64,000 nucleotides of DNA from Paramecium octaurelia (lineage: Eukaryota; Ciliophora; Oligohymenophorea; Peniculida; Parameciidae): NCBI GenBank assembly GCA_905182995.1, contig CAJJDP010000114.1, positions 63,772 to 127,771 on the forward strand, read 5' to 3'. This document shows, one piece after another, positions 12,924 through 26,900 of the stretch. Position 1 is the stretch's first letter; every line of letters starts with the position of its first letter. The translations under genes and the position numbers were made by a program. A model generated the notes under the pieces. The model searched no databases. It was given only the letters and a program-made list of their open reading frames with translations, and was not told where the DNA came from.

Positions 12924-15900
12924 TCATTTTTTATATTGATATTTAACAGGGGCAACATCAGCATTAACTTCAACCCCATTTACATCTAACTCTCCGCCAA
13001 CGGTTAAATCTAGGTAAATCTTGTGAGCAGGAAGAGGTTAGTTTGTCCTTTCGGCATACAACAGGCCCAAATCCTTATTCAAACTAAAAAGAATTTAATG
13101 AGTGAACTTACGTCTCTTGTGATGGTAAGGGGTAATTGGTATACACCATATATTAATCGACGGTTATGGAGGATACTCTCACAGCATACTTTTAATTGAA
13201 GTACTCTATGAATTATCCGAGAGTCATCTATTAAGTGATCGTGATTCTGTCCCAAGCTGTCCATTCTAAAAACAAATCTACTTAAATAATTACTTGCTGG
13301 GATTGCCTTGGTTGGACCCAATAAGAGGACATTGTATTCTTAGTCTTGATGTTCTCCAGGTGGCAATGGTTCTGAGAATAGGAAGAGAGGTAGGGCCAAA
13401 TTGATGAAGGCATTTCTCATTTTGGCAATGTCCTTCTTGAGGATGTACTTGAAGATTTCAAGTCCCACTGCTCCCACGATCATAGCTGTTGTTGTAGCCA
13501 AGGCAGGAATGATCTTACCTGCAATTAACTTGACTTGGAATGGTTGCACTTCTGGGATCTTATAGTTCCTAGCTCTGAGGTTGGAAACAGCAGATAGGAA
13601 TTCGATATGCCAATTAGTTGGATCATCCTTTTCAAATGCACATTCTTGCAATTACTGAGCAGCTTCCTTGTTTCCAAGAGACAACTTCTCTAATTCTTGA
13701 GCCAAGAGTTGAATTTATGTCTCATCATCTTCAGATTTCTCTTCCTTTGTATCTTTCTCATTTTCCTTGATTTGCACTTACTTAGGAACATACTTTTCGA
13801 CTTGGATTGTTGGTAAGAGTTTGGCTATCTCGTCGAATTTGTCTTGTTTGGGTAGACCAAATATTTATGAGAAAATGTTGACAGCACTATGGATGAAAAG
13901 TTGATGAAGAGGGTCGTTTTGATCGAATTCAATTGGAGTGGGTGGTCTTTTAGGATTGGTCCAAAACAATTATCCTTCTGAGGTTCTGTGATCAGGAGGG
14001 AAACAGTAGAGTAATTATTTGATTTGATTACAGAAAATGTCTTAGAACATATTTTTAGCCAAAGAAACAATTGCATGTAATGAAGGCTTTGCAGCTACCT
14101 CAGCAAACTTCTTGACTGATTCTAATTTTGGTCTTAAAACACCTGGTTGAGATTTAAGTTCAGTCAATATTCTCTTAATGTAGCTTCCTGGGTTCTCGAG
14201 ATATTTGATGCAATCTTGAGATCCATCTTCAAAGAATCCTGCGAAGTAATCTCTGGCCCATTGAATGGTATGCTCGATTTAATAGGGGAAGTTTTTCAAT
14301 GTGCACAAAGGAATAGATTCCTCAGGAGGATCCTATGATTCACTATAAGATTGTGTTTGATTTGGAAGGATCAATTAGGAATTGCATTTAGTACCAAGGG
14401 TTCCACTTTCAAATAATGGCTTACCATAATAACAACATTAGGAATCAATATATCTTCTAGCATGAACATTGTCAACCGCATTGATAGCAATATCTAATCC
14501 TTCCCAAAATTGATCATTGAAGATTGGTTCATTTTATCTGCCTACTCTCAGAGCATATGATTTGAATTTGGAAGCCTTATTCATTTATTCACCAACTTTG
14601 CATGCAGTAGCTGCTTTGTTGGACCCAACATTATTCTTTCTGAATAAGAATTATCTATTCAAATTGGAAACTTCAATGTTGTCATCATCAGTAACAGTCA
14701 CCAAACCTTAACCACTGCTTCCACATCCCATAAGTGCAAACATCTTGATGTATTCACACCCTAAAGCACCTGCACCAACCATGAATATCTTTGAGTTCTA
14801 TAATTGTTGTAATGCTTCTCTTCCGAAGATTGCAATGTAATCATCATATTGACTATTCAACAAAGTTCTGTTAACCTCTGTCTCTGGTAAGGCTTCAAAG
14901 AATTCACTATGCAACCATTATCTGATTGGGGTGAATTTACCAGTATATTTGACGACTTCCTGAGCCACAATTCCCCCCCAGAATGAAGTCAATGGAGTTA
15001 TTTAGGCTGAGAAGAACAACGCTGTGTTCTTGACCAATTTCTCATCCAATTCTGCCTTCAATGCTCCTTCTCCTCTGTCTGAGTTATTTATTTATTATGC
15101 TAATTCCCATACTTACTAGGCATCCTCTTAGTTCAATAAGCCTGGCAATCTACCATTCTTCTATGTGAATTGTAATAAAGCATTGTATGAAATATGTAAT
15201 TGTTCTGGTCTGCCAATCTTCTCCCAATCCATCAAATCCAATTCATTCTTGCCTGGTGCGAAAGGGTGAGTCAATGAAGCATTGAAGGATTTGAATTCAA
15301 AATCTTCAGGAACCTTCACTTGCACTGCAATACCTTCTCTCAAGTATTAGGAGAACTTTGTTGTGTCTCCAATACTGAACATATATGGTGATTTCACCTT
15401 TTCATATTAACATTAATATCATACCTTTATCTTAAATATCTTCTCATTCACCTCAGTCATTCCGACCACTTCTCTGAATGTGACGCTGTCTCCATCCTAA
15501 AATCCATGTCTCTTATCCTCAATTGTACTTACTATGCCCTCCGCTTCATTTGTTATTCCAGCCACAATTGCCTATCTTGGTTCTTCACCATTGGGATCAA
15601 AAATTTAAAATTTCTATAATAATCCATATGAACTTTTACATCTGAGAAATCAACGAAAGCAGATCCAAACAATCCTGAGGAGTGGGCCAAGATGAATCCG
15701 TGTCCTTTTTGTCTGACTGCCTCATTTACTTCTGTGATGAATTTCTAATCCCAAATATCAGTCAGAACAACAACTGAAAATTCACTCAAACTGGCTCCAT
15801 TGAATTATCCATTGTATATTTCCACACTCACATATGGGTTTAATTCTTTCAAAGATTTGATTGCTGCATCCTATCTTGTGACCTTTCCAACTTAGTCATG

Positions 15901-16154
15901 TGTAGCATAAAAATTTGAGCCCAAATCTGAAATGGACAACACTGTTGGATCGTATAACGTTACAGACTTTGGTCCAGCCAATATCAAATTCTTTGCAATC
16001 TCCAATCCCAACTTGCCATAAAAAATCTAAATACCCCTCTCAAACCATAAATGAAACATCTCATTTAGATCAGCTTTGATTAAGTCTCAGCTCCCAATAC
16101 CGCCACCTGTCTTGAGTATAAATTTTCGTCAAACTTTGTATCCTATTATTGCAT
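12924..16154 (-). CDS. UBA1: Ubiquitin-activating enzyme E1
   Basis: Five introns of 23-28 nt give 1,032 residues, the normal E1 length. The N-terminus reads [16 protein letters not shown], the hallmark E1 opening. It is followed by the inactive adenylation half ([14 protein letters not shown]) and the first catalytic-cysteine half domain. The active half follows, with the catalytic Cys in [20 protein letters not shown] (Cys codon 14303-14305). The C-terminal ubiquitin-fold domain includes the [12 protein letters not shown] block before the TGA at 12924-12926. The enzyme adenylates ubiquitin with ATP, carries it as a thioester and hands it to E2s. The start MQQQDTKFDEN is the only ATG in frame with the conserved opening. 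Because intron removal restores conserved blocks on both sides, this model is well supported. Confidence 0.96.
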
Positions 16155-16447
16155 TTAAATAAAAGTTAAAGATATTTATTTCTAGAAATCCTTGATTGCA
16201 ATATTAATAAATTCTTTCTATATTACTGATAAATTCTAATTAAAATCATTTGTGTACTCTTTATCACTCTAAATCCTTCATCAGCCCAATATGGCTATCA
16301 CGTATATTCAGATCTAAACCCGAATCTATAGACCTAAATACGATGGCGATTAGTTTTCTATTCTATCCTAAAAGGGTGTGTCACTCTAATAATGATTTAG
16401 ATATGAATAAGATTTTATTGTTGAGAATAATTTAATAACTCACTCAC

Positions 16448-17283
16448 TCATTCAATTCTTAATTTTCTCCATTGAAATTGTTATATAGCATCTTCTGACT
16501 TGAATTTTGTATCTCCAGAGAAATGAACCCTTTTGTTAGAATTAACAGAATTTGTATCAAAAGACTTTGATTATTTTTAAGGTGAATTACTTTTCAATAT
16601 TCCTCTTCTCTCCTTATTTGGCCCACTAATACAATCTACTTATGTGCTTTATAGTTTTTCTATCACTAAACTTGAACTTTGGAAACAATTCAAATTACTA
16701 ATTAATTCATTTTAATTTGGAACATTGGAGGAACTCTTATGGAATATTTATGGACATTATTAAAGATTTAATTTGGAATAGTGCATTTATAGAGCCTCAA
16801 ATTTTTCTTAATATTATCTAAAACTTGTTTAGAAATATGTACATTTTCTTTATTTTTTCTTTGACTTCATTTTCAATATCTGAAATAAATCGATTTTCCC
16901 TTCTTGGAACCACAAATTAATGCAATTATTTGTCAGAAACAAATGCTGGTATTGGATTGTTTTAAAGATTACTGGATGAATCTTCCTCCTTTATTTCCAT
17001 AGATTAATCTGGATCACAGAGGAAAATTGTTCCTTTTTGGGTTGTCTTTTAAGTACATTATTCATTTGTCGTTTGAAGGTTTCTTTTGAGAATCTATTTA
17101 TTTTAAATCACCTGCAATTCAGAATTAGTATTTTATTCCTTGCTCCTACACTCTTCCACACACCTAGTATGCATAATTCCCATTAATTATATAATTTTGT
17201 TAATTTATCTAATAAATCTAAACTTAGTTCTAGAGTCTACCTTTTGGATGCTCTCGTAATATGGTTTTTTTTGGAGTGCCCAT
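16448..17283 (-). CDS. Hypothetical hydrophilic protein
   Basis: The secure part is a Lys/Glu/Gln/Ser-rich protein ending at TGA 16448-16450, with a 25-nt intron at 16818-16842. Two starts are possible. A start at 17183 (MGIMHTRC) gives 236 residues with one intron. A start at 17283 (MGTPKKTILREHPKGR) gives 261 residues if a second 25-nt intron is spliced at 17139-17163. That intron begins GTG rather than the usual GTA. I favour the longer form because TPKKTILREHP looks like an ordinary soluble N-terminus, but this is undecided. A central stretch (SDIENEVKEKIKK) is helical. No known domain is recognised. Confidence 0.55.
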
Positions 17284-17805
17284 TGCTATGCTGGAAGAAT
17301 TGTTAAAGTCGATATAAATATTAAAAATACTGGTCCACATTGAAAATAGTGATGTGTTATATTTTAAACAAAATAAGGACATAAGTAGATTTAACAAAAC
17401 ATCATAAAGTTTCATTATATATTGAAATAAAATTATTATTGAAGTATTTTACCAATTACCTATCAGAATAATCTTATGTTAGATGCTATTGATAATCATT
17501 TAATCAAATATGTAAGAATCATGTAATTTATCTTAATGAGTTCGTAAATTATCTGTTTTCATCTTTCTCTCTGCAGGTATTCAAGGGATAGATTTATCAT
17601 AATAAAAATAGAATATATGTATAATTGGATTTAATATTTAAATGTGTAATACACCTAGGAATCAAAGGGGATTTAGTCGTTTATAGTATTCACTCAATTT
17701 CGATATGGTTAATAATGGATATTAATTCAATGTTTTTTTAAATTAAAAAAGTTAGAGTTTATTAACCATTTATGTGATTTAAATTAAATTTTTAAATAAA
17801 ATTCA

Positions 17806-18191
17806 ATGTAATACGTTGCTGCATATGCTTTGTTGACTTTAGGTGGAAAAGCAAATCCTAGTATGATAATTAGTAAAACTCTTAGGCGAGGCTGACGTTA
17901 AAGGATTATTGGCTGAAGTTGGTGTTGCAGGATCAGATGCAGAAATCAAGTCATTAGTGGAAAGTTTGAAAGGCAAGTCATTACAAGAAGTGATCACAGA
18001 AGGATTGAAGAAAGTAGGTACCCTTTCATTGGGTGGAGGATGTAATGAAGAGATATTAATAGGTTTTAGCATCCAAAGCATCAGCTCCAGTTGCTGCATA
18101 AGCATAAGCAGCTAAAAAGGCTGAAGAGAAGCCGGTTGAAAAGGCTCCAGAACCAGAAGAGGATGTCGATATGGGTGGCCTATTTGATTGA
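17806..18191 (+). CDS. RPLP2: 60S acidic ribosomal protein P2
   Basis: Introns at 17861-17885 (25 nt) and 18042-18069 (28 nt) give 110 residues. The N-terminal dimerisation domain is clear: MQYVAAYALLTLGGKANP, then KSLVESLKGKSLQEVITEG and LKKVGTLSLGGG. A short Ala/Pro/Lys hinge follows, and the acidic tail ends EEDVDMGGLFD. The canonical tail in other eukaryotes is SDDDMGFGLFD, so the Phe before GLFD is missing here. P2 pairs with P1 on the L12 stalk and recruits translational GTPases. Choosing the 28-nt second intron is required to join GGG to the Ala-rich hinge in frame; shorter acceptors shift the frame. Confidence 0.93.
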
Positions 18192-18424
18192 TAAAAGAGA
18201 TTGTACATTAAACATTATACATTAATTTGTGTTAAATATTTAATATTTTGCATCATTGACTAGTATTCATCCTTGCACATTTCAATTACGGTTGATTGAT
18301 AAATATCGCAATAGAAATAGAATAGGGATAAGATATGTATAGATAACATATGATTAATTATAAATAAATATATTGGATGGCATGGATGAAGAATGACTTT
18401 GAATGAAGACTAAAATATATAATT

Positions 18425-21400
18425 TCATGATTGTCCCTTTAAAGTTGAAGCTATTGATTTGAATTTGAAACTTCTGACTGCCAAGTAGCTTGCATAAATT
18501 GAAATAAAGATTCCTCCTAGAAAAGTGGTTAAAAAAGTTAAGATGGGAAATGAAAATTTGAATTTAAACTCTGAGAATGCAACTATTTGGAGTGTAAAGG
18601 TAGTAGCTATTACTAATCCAATAATAGTTCCAATTAGTCCAGATGCCGTAATTAGAGTAATGGATTCATAAACAAAAACTTTGGAGATTTACACCTACAT
18701 AAATTACAAAGAGTTATACCTCATTTAAACCTACTGCTCTTAGGATTCCAATTTCCCATGAAGTGTTTCTAACATTGCCGATGAAGGATACTAATAACAA
18801 GAAGAAGGATAGGATGAGGGCTATTGCAGCTACGACTATATTGAACAATTCCAGATATTTAAAGAAATCTTATGAAGTCTCTGCCATGGTGATGGAATCA
18901 AACAAATAGATCTGATCATTTGTAAAGTAATTTCTTAATCTGTTACTAAAATCAATTCGTTCTTCTTTTGTAGTATCTCTTTTAAACTTGATTAATAGAC
19001 TATCTTTTGGTAGCCCGTAAGTAAGATTTTTGGGCAATTTTTAAAAATATTGATGTGCCCTTTAATTGTTGAACTTATTCTCTTCTATTCTACTGTTCAA
19101 GATTTCATTAATTAGCATTTAGGCATCCTGCATGGTTATTAATCCTTCTCCAAACAAGGCCACTGTCCTGTAACCACTGAAATCATTATTGGGTATTTTG
19201 ATAGCCATATGCTTAATTTTTAATCTCCTTTCTATAGCCCTGCCTCTATCTCTGAATGAAATTCTCAAGAGTGCAGGTGTGTCAACATCCACACCATCTT
19301 CATATCTGTACCCTTCAGGTATTATCACATTAATTTCCTTGTCAACTTCTTCAACCTCCTTTGTAACATTGTTAAGCGTCTTCAGCATAGCCTTGTAATT
19401 ACTCTGCGCATGATTATTGGTGGCTATTCCATAGACATCTGATGTCTTTGCAATATCCAATTTACCTTCATTATTGTAGAGATCTTTAACACCATCCCTA
19501 ACACCATTTGGTAGATATTCCACTGATTATTGTTTAGAATCATATTCAGTTGGGTAGTAATACTTATAATTGATAACCTCCAAGTAGTTTTCTTCGATAG
19601 CATGTAATCGAATTCTTCTTCTGGGAAAGTGAGCCAAGGGAGAGATCTGAAAGAACCTAGGTATTCCTGGAATCTCATTTAAAGGCAATGCACTAAATGT
19701 GTAATCCTGGATGAATGTAGGATCATTGGTTTTCTCCCATTCCAGATGCTGTCTGAATTTAAATTCATCTAATCCTAATCTCTAAATAGAGGCATCAAAA
19801 ACTATGATATCAGAGGTGAGACTTGTTTTAATGAAATCACCTAGGAACTCTGCTTACAAGGTGAATTGAGCTCCTGTGAAGATGATAAATGCCAATCCCA
19901 ATGAATACATTAAAGTAGTCTTAAAGTTTCTGCTTCCATGACCCTTAAGATTATTCAGAATGATCATCTATAAATTCTTATCCGACTATTTGATAAACAA
20001 AATAATCTTCAATACTTATCTTTCCAACCATTGCTCACTCAAATTCATTAATACAGTCACTCCTATCACCATTGTTATGAAGATGATATTAATCACTATT
20101 ATGGCTCCTCTGATATTTTGGAATATGATATTCATGGGAATCACATAATAACTAATGAATCCGATGCTGATCAATATTATTGAACACACGGTTTAATTGG
20201 TAGATATCCCCATCATCTCAAGCTTTATCACAGTAACCAAAATATCATTCACCACTCTATGGAACAGATCTAAACTATCCCTAAGAGCTTTCGATAATGC
20301 CTTTTTGATTGGCAAGATATTACTAATGATTGGCATAGTTATTCCTAGACTTATTTAAAACGCCAAAGCTGAAGATGGGATGGAATAAGTCGTAAGTAGA
20401 AGTGACATGTCGAACACATACATACTGACCAAACAATTAATCAAATAACAAGAGACCAATCCCAGAAACAACCCAGGTACTTTAATAAATAATAATTATA
20501 CTAACTTGCAAATGTTAATGCCTATAACATCAGAAGCACTATTAACCATGACTTTTTAAATCCTAATGCTCTAAGCATCCCAAACTCATAAGTTTTCTCT
20601 TCTATATCTCCGATCATCAGAGAATAAATCAAAAGGACTGACAACATTAAGAGAATCATAGTTGCAACTCCCAATAAGTTTTCAATAAAATTCTTCATTA
20701 AATGATACAATCCAATAGTAAATCCTAAAGGTGCTGTGATTTAAACTGGATAATTGTATCCTGCCTCAGTAAAGAACTCATTTGTTGTTTATATGATAGC
20801 ATCCTTAGCTATTCTCGGAGTTTCATATTTCTCCCCCCTGTTCTTAAATAATAGATTAGCCATTAGTGAATAGTCTTGCAATTTAAAATTTGTAGTTGCA
20901 TCTTTGGCCCACTCTTAAGTGTCATTAACTGGAATTAATTCAGATATGGCACCAGGCATTCCCTCATTATACTTTTTATTATCTGTGATCACTTGATCCA
21001 ATTTATTAAAAAAGGATTCTAAGAAGATCTCTGTTGCATTTTTATAATCCATAAAAACCATCATCCCTAAAGCATCTGTCCATTTGCCCTTAGGAGATTC
21101 AACACCCCCATGAACTTTGGCATTAATGTTGAATTCATTTATTTGTATAAGCAAATCAAACAACCCATCTTCGAATTAAGAAATAGTGATGAAATTGCTG
21201 AACTTAGACACTCTATTCACAAATTTGTTAATAGCTGAGGCATCCCTTGTCATGTTTCTTTCAAACATTACTTCAATGACTTGGTATGCAAATTCCTTCT
21301 GTTCCTCAGTGTAATTCTCCTATGAGCGAACATTCTATCTGAAGTATTCTTTGGCTATAGTCTTGGTTAGGCTTGTGGCTTCAATTCCCTTCACATAATT

Positions 21401-22109
21401 CAGATAAGATTAAGAGTACATTGCAAGCTCTGTAATACTGTATTGCTTATCCTGAAAATTATCTTCCTTAATAAACATGGCCAATTATTGATTTACAGCA
21501 TTTTTAAATGGCTATCGCAATTATTGAGTAAATTCATTGCCTTCACTTTCAACTCCAAAGTTTTTCAGTAATTATAGGATATTAAAATTCAAGTAAATCT
21601 AATCTCCCTTACTCGCACTTAACCCTCTTAGACCAGTTTCAGATACATACACCTCATTGTTAGTTATTATGTCCACATCTGTTCTCCTTCCAATTCCGAT
21701 GCTCTATTCAAGCTAGGAATCGAGAATCAGGAAATATGCTCTAAATTGCTATTCAACTCCCATTTTCCCTAGATTGCACATAAACATCCACCTTGGAGAT
21801 ACATCTAGAAACTCTGAGACTTGACTTGTGTGCTTTAATAGAAGATAGTGATACTTTATGTAGATCTGTCATATTAATTAATCTGTAGTTGCTTGTGTTT
21901 TCAGCAGCCATAGGCAAGTATAAAAGATCTGTATCGCCAGTTGCCGACTCATCTAGTTGAAGAAAAATTAGTGGACTCAATTAAACCACACATTAAAGAA
22001 GCCCCAAGAAGGTGATGACTATGTATGTTGTAAATAATCCTATTTTGAAAGACCTAGGTCTTTTAGCTATATCTGCAAAAATATAGTTGATAATTAGACG
22101 GAGTGACAT
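18425..22109 (-). CDS. FtsX-like (ABC3-type) permease, duplicated
   Basis: About 1,199 residues after three introns. The second (26 nt) and third (25 nt) are clear. The first, near 21780, is either 34 nt (keeping MGVEQQFRAYF) or 31 nt. One membrane segment lies near residue 30, followed by a large extracytoplasmic-type domain. Then come several membrane segments around the signature TYEFGMLRALGFKKSW (nt 20522-20620), a second soluble domain, and a C-terminal three-segment unit with the matching block SWEIGILRAVGLNE. These two blocks are the conserved FtsX/MacB permease motif. No ATPase domain is encoded here or next door. In bacteria the family acts with an ABC ATPase in lipoprotein or peptide export. 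The eukaryotic protist versions are of unknown role. Start ATG at 22109 fits the first membrane segment. Confidence 0.85.
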
Positions 22110-22938
22110 ATTGGACTTAGTTTACTCCTAAAAATATTGCTAAGACTGAGTATCATCTATTTAATTATGAAATTATTCCATTAGATAATATTAATTAATA
22201 GTATATATAAAAATATAGTTATCTCATAAGTATATTCAGAAAATAAAAACAATTGTAATAAAGAGAACAGTACTTTTGTCTTCCTAATTTAATCTCGGTT
22301 TGATACTAAACATGATTACTTAAATTAATTATCAGTCAAGTGAAACTAATTATCTGTAATTTAATCACTTATATTTTTATAGTATCCTTCATTTTATAAG
22401 AGCAAAGTATAATACATAATCAATCAACTAATTATTTAAGTATCCTCTTAAACCATCATACGAGCCTTTGAATATCATATAAAGCCATTCTAAACAACTA
22501 ATATAATTATAGTTCTTTTTTATGTATTCCCAAATGATATTATTTATAATTTTATGTTTCCTTTAATCTTGCAATCAGATTCCTAAATAATGGAAATCAT
22601 AATTAAATTATAATAAAGTCGAGTACTAAAGGAGAACTTAAATTTTCCTATTTATACTCTCGTAAAATCGAATTACCTACGGATATTCTAATTTAGGTTT
22701 AAATATCATAGGAATAATAATCTATCTCTAATAGAATTATCATGTTTCTATATTTTCTTGTTCTACTCATCATTTAATCATGAACATATTAACACGTTTT
22801 GTAAGATTACAAATGAAGAGATAAATCACACAGTAATTTAGTTTTTAGAATGATGCAAATTATTGCCAAAATTAGATTTCTTAGATTAACAAGAAATTCA
22901 ATAATTATAAATTTTTAATATATCCAATTGTACACTAT
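22110..22938. other. Non-coding AT-rich intergenic stretch
   Basis: About 830 bp between the divergently placed start of the FtsX-like gene and the stop of eL13. TGA codons occur in all frames at short spacing, and no tRNA, CRISPR-like repeat or conserved ORF was seen. It probably contains the FtsX promoter. Confidence 0.6.
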
Positions 22939-23616
22939 TCATTTCTTTTATTCTTTAGCATTCTTTCTTTTCTCTTTGACTCCAACGAATTTTGCATTGT
23001 ACCATTCCTATCTTAGTCTACGATAAACATTCTTAGCTCTGAGCTCTTTAGAGATTACTGTTGCCTTCTCTCTTCTGGGAGTTCTTTAGAAGGTGATGAC
23101 CTAGAGATTATCAACAAAATCAATACTTCTGGATTAGTATTCTAAGCAACAGGTTAAGCAACGACATCATTTCCTGAGTCTTTGACAACACCATTCTTAG
23201 GTTTGCCTGCGACTCTTGGGAAGAGCACTAATTTAGACAAATAAGCTTTGATTCTTTTAACATTAGCAGCCAATTCCTCTTGACTATTGTTTCTACGTCT
23301 ATGATCAACAGCAATTCCAACTGTTCTAGCAAATTAAGCATTGAGTCCTGCCTCTTTAAGTTCAATCAATGAAAATCCTCTTCCTAACTTTTATACTCCA
23401 TTATATTTGATTGTTTGTCCTCTGACTACTGGTCTGAGTAATTCAACTGGTCTTGGTGAAGCCTCTAAGATTGTCATGTAATTCTTTACTTAATGCATTT
23501 GCCTATCTTCTTTGTTGTCTTCTTCTTTTGGCAGCTGGTTAATTGTAATAAGTCTTCACGAATCGTGTCCAGTGTTTACGCAGGTGGGCATTAGGAAGTT
23601 GTTAATTGTGCTTCAT
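22939..23616 (-). CDS. RPL13: 60S ribosomal protein eL13
   Basis: Two introns (25 and 26 nt) give 208 residues, the normal size for eL13. Diagnostic blocks: [19 protein letters not shown] near the N-terminus; [48 protein letters not shown]; and [18 protein letters not shown]. The C-terminus is Lys/Arg-rich, as expected for an rRNA-binding protein of the large subunit. The first ATG in frame is at 23616. No other ribosomal gene is adjacent, so it is an isolated transcription unit. It is divergent from the K+ channel gene at 23966, with a 350-bp shared upstream region. Confidence 0.94.
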
Positions 23617-23965
23617 TCAGAATTTATATTCAAATAAAAATATAGATTTTTAAACTCACATTAAAATTCCTAAATTTTAATAATCCCCAAGACAATCTAA
23701 ATTATTGTAAGATCAAACGAATCAGAGACACTCCCTATTTTGTTGTTTCAACAACAGAAATTTAAAACAATAACTGTATTCCGAGCCATCATTTGCACCT
23801 GTGTATGATTAAATCAAATGCATTCATCAATTGCGATAATTTACCCCAGTGTAATCTCAACAAATGAGAAATATTCACTATTGTTAATTAAATGTATTAA
23901 TTTGCAAACTATTATTATTAATTATTTAATGAAAAAAAGTAATCCTCTAAATCCTGATATATGTA

Positions 23966-26900
23966 ATGCTCAAGTTATTTAGAATAGAAGAGAAATTAGA
24001 AACCGAAAATCAGGCTCATTCTGTTAGATCTCTTTTAAAAAGTTTTGATTAAGATCAGGAGGTCATCCTACGCGATGTTTAAGAAAATAAACAATCTAAA
24101 CAAATCGATCAGAGAAGTATAATGAGTCTTCTATTGGACACTAAAAACAGGTACGTTTAATTAGCATCACATTTCCTAGACCTAGTCAGACTTGTAATAT
24201 CGGGCCGAAAATAAGGGCTATAAGTTTTCAAAGTAACAAGCCAATGATGAATCTCAAAGAGGACAGCCCAGTGTTTATAGATAGTCATAGTGATCATGCT
24301 GGATTTAGCAATAAAATTTGGAGAACAAAAGCGTTAGAAATCCTGATGATTACTCTGAGATTCATTAGTTTTATCACTAAATCAAACTTTGCTACCAGTT
24401 TTAAATTAATCAATAAAAATGTCTTTGAAATAATAGGTGATGTATCGGCTGACTTTACATATTACCTATTAAAAAACTTCTTTAAATACGAAGTAATATT
24501 GATGAATTATCCTTATTATAGAAACCAACAGGATTTTAAAAAGGACAACACTTCTTAAATTAAACCATATTAATTCCATTACGCAAAACTAAACTGCTTA
24601 AGATATATTGTGGAAATCAGAAATTAATTATGAGACCTGAGTCTTTGGCTTCAATTTGGTGGAACATATACATACTTACCATCTTGAATATTAACGTCCT
24701 TTATGTATCCATCAAAATTGCATTCAAATTCGATGAGCAATCCTAAGATGACTTCTATTAAGCAAGACAAATTATCTTTGATGTCCTACCATCGTATTCA
24801 TTTATGCTTGAAATTCTTTTGAAATTCAATACATGCTACTATTATAAGGGAGCGGTAATTGAAAACCGATATCAAATTGCGAAAAATTACTTACGCTCAT
24901 GTAATTAAATATATGCATTATATAATAGCATTCTTCTTTGACATATTTGTAGTGATCCCTTATTTTATAAGTTTAAGATTTGATTTGTAATATTTGGACT
25001 TGGTGATCATATTGAAAGTGTTTTAAATCACTAAATTTTCCAGAACCCTTTTCGATAGATTAGAATTGACAGCCATTTAAATTGTTATAGTTGATTTAGT
25101 TAAATTAGGATACACAATATTGGCAGCTGCCCATTTTTCAGCATGCATTTGGTTTTTAGTGGGGTCTACTGGAAATCCAGACGACACATCTTGGATCAAA
25201 GCTCAGAATATAGAAAATGAATACTGGTTTAATTAATATCTTCATTCCTTTTATTGGAGCATCATAACAATGACTACTATTGGTTATGGAGACATAACCC
25301 CTCAGAATTTGAGAGAAAGAGTGTTTGCCGTTGGAATGGCTTTATCTGCAGTAGGAGTTTTTGGCTATTCTATTGGTAATATCAATTCAATCTATGCTGA
25401 ATGGAGTAGACAAAGTTTTCAGATAAGAACTGATATGAATAACCTTAAAAAATTTATCAGGATTAAAGGGATTAATAAACATTTAGCTGAGAAGATCAGA
25501 AAATATTTCGAATATGTTTGGAGTGATCAGATGGAAGACAATGATAGAGAAGTTTACAAATTCAGTGAATTGATTCCAAAATAATTGGCTGAAGAAATGA
25601 AAATTGATACAAATATGAAGTTGATTTAAAAGAATAGCTTCCTTGTAAACAATTTTAGTGAATAATTCTTAATATCCTTATCTAAAGTGTTGATAGAAGA
25701 GAAATTTGTGCCAGAATCTACAATATATCTTGTAAAATTGATTAATATTTAATAGTAAAATGATCCGAGTAATTATCTCTATCTTTTATCTAACGGAAGT
25801 CTCTCTTTTTACATAACATTGAATAACAAACAATAAACAATAAAAGTGCTGGAAACAATTAAAAATGAAGGATAAGCTTTTGGTGTTTTAGAGTTCTTTT
25901 AGTCGTAGGCTTATCAGATGTCTTGTAAATCAAACTAATTTTCATATGTCTTAAAAATCGACAAGTCTCAATTTATGGAAATCATATCTTAACATAAAAA
26001 TGATTATGTAACATAGATCAACTATCTTAGTATAAATACTGTGAATTAGTTCAATAGATCTCATTTATGAACTAATAAGAATTAGTAGATGTGACATGCA
26101 GAGCCTGCAACAAATCAACACATATCATACTTGAATGCCCGTAATTATTTGATCTATGACTTATTAGTATGGTGTGTGGCTACCCAAATAGATCAAAGGT
26201 ATTGCTGAATTACAGAAGAAATGTCCCCTCCGATAGAGTTAAATATGCGAGAAAATTGGAACGCAAGATTCAAACGAGAAGAGAATCATCAGATATCTAA
26301 AATAGTATCTATTTGTATATGTGCAAAACATAAATGTTGAAGGAACAGATAGATAAGTAACACTATTCAGGGGGAAGTTATGATGAAGGTAATAATTGAA
26401 TCGATTAAATTGTCTATAGGAGCTAGTGTTTTGGAGGATGGAAACGATGGAATTCTTGAATATGCGGAGAAAGCAGATAAGGAGTTAAAAAGTAATGCAC
26501 TATTAGCTCCGTTAAGGACATAGATGACACAATATCAACTGTAGAGGAAATTATCATTCTAAGCCTGCACAGATGCTTTACAGGATGATGAAATTGTATT
26601 ATCCATTTTATATAATGTATAGAGGAATAGAATCCTAGAAATAATTAATTAGATTTAGAAAGCTGAGAGATCTAATAAATACTAGAGTAGGTTTAATTAA
26701 GGGCCATAGCAGTTATAGCCGTATCTTAGAGTCGAAAATCATCAAAATACTCTTCTGAGCAATAAGAGTATCTAGGATCCAGAGAAGAGGATGGGAGAAT
26801 TCTAAAGGGGTGATCAAAAGAAATCAACTAAACAAGTGGCAATAAAGGTCAATGATTTCTCAAAAGGACAATTATATGCTAATCGAACATTGGATGAAGA

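Noticed and set aside
17230-17415. Hydrophobic 61-residue frame upstream of the hypothetical gene at 16448
   Set aside because: Its first half has no coding support; its second half is the probable N-terminus of that gene starting at 17283.
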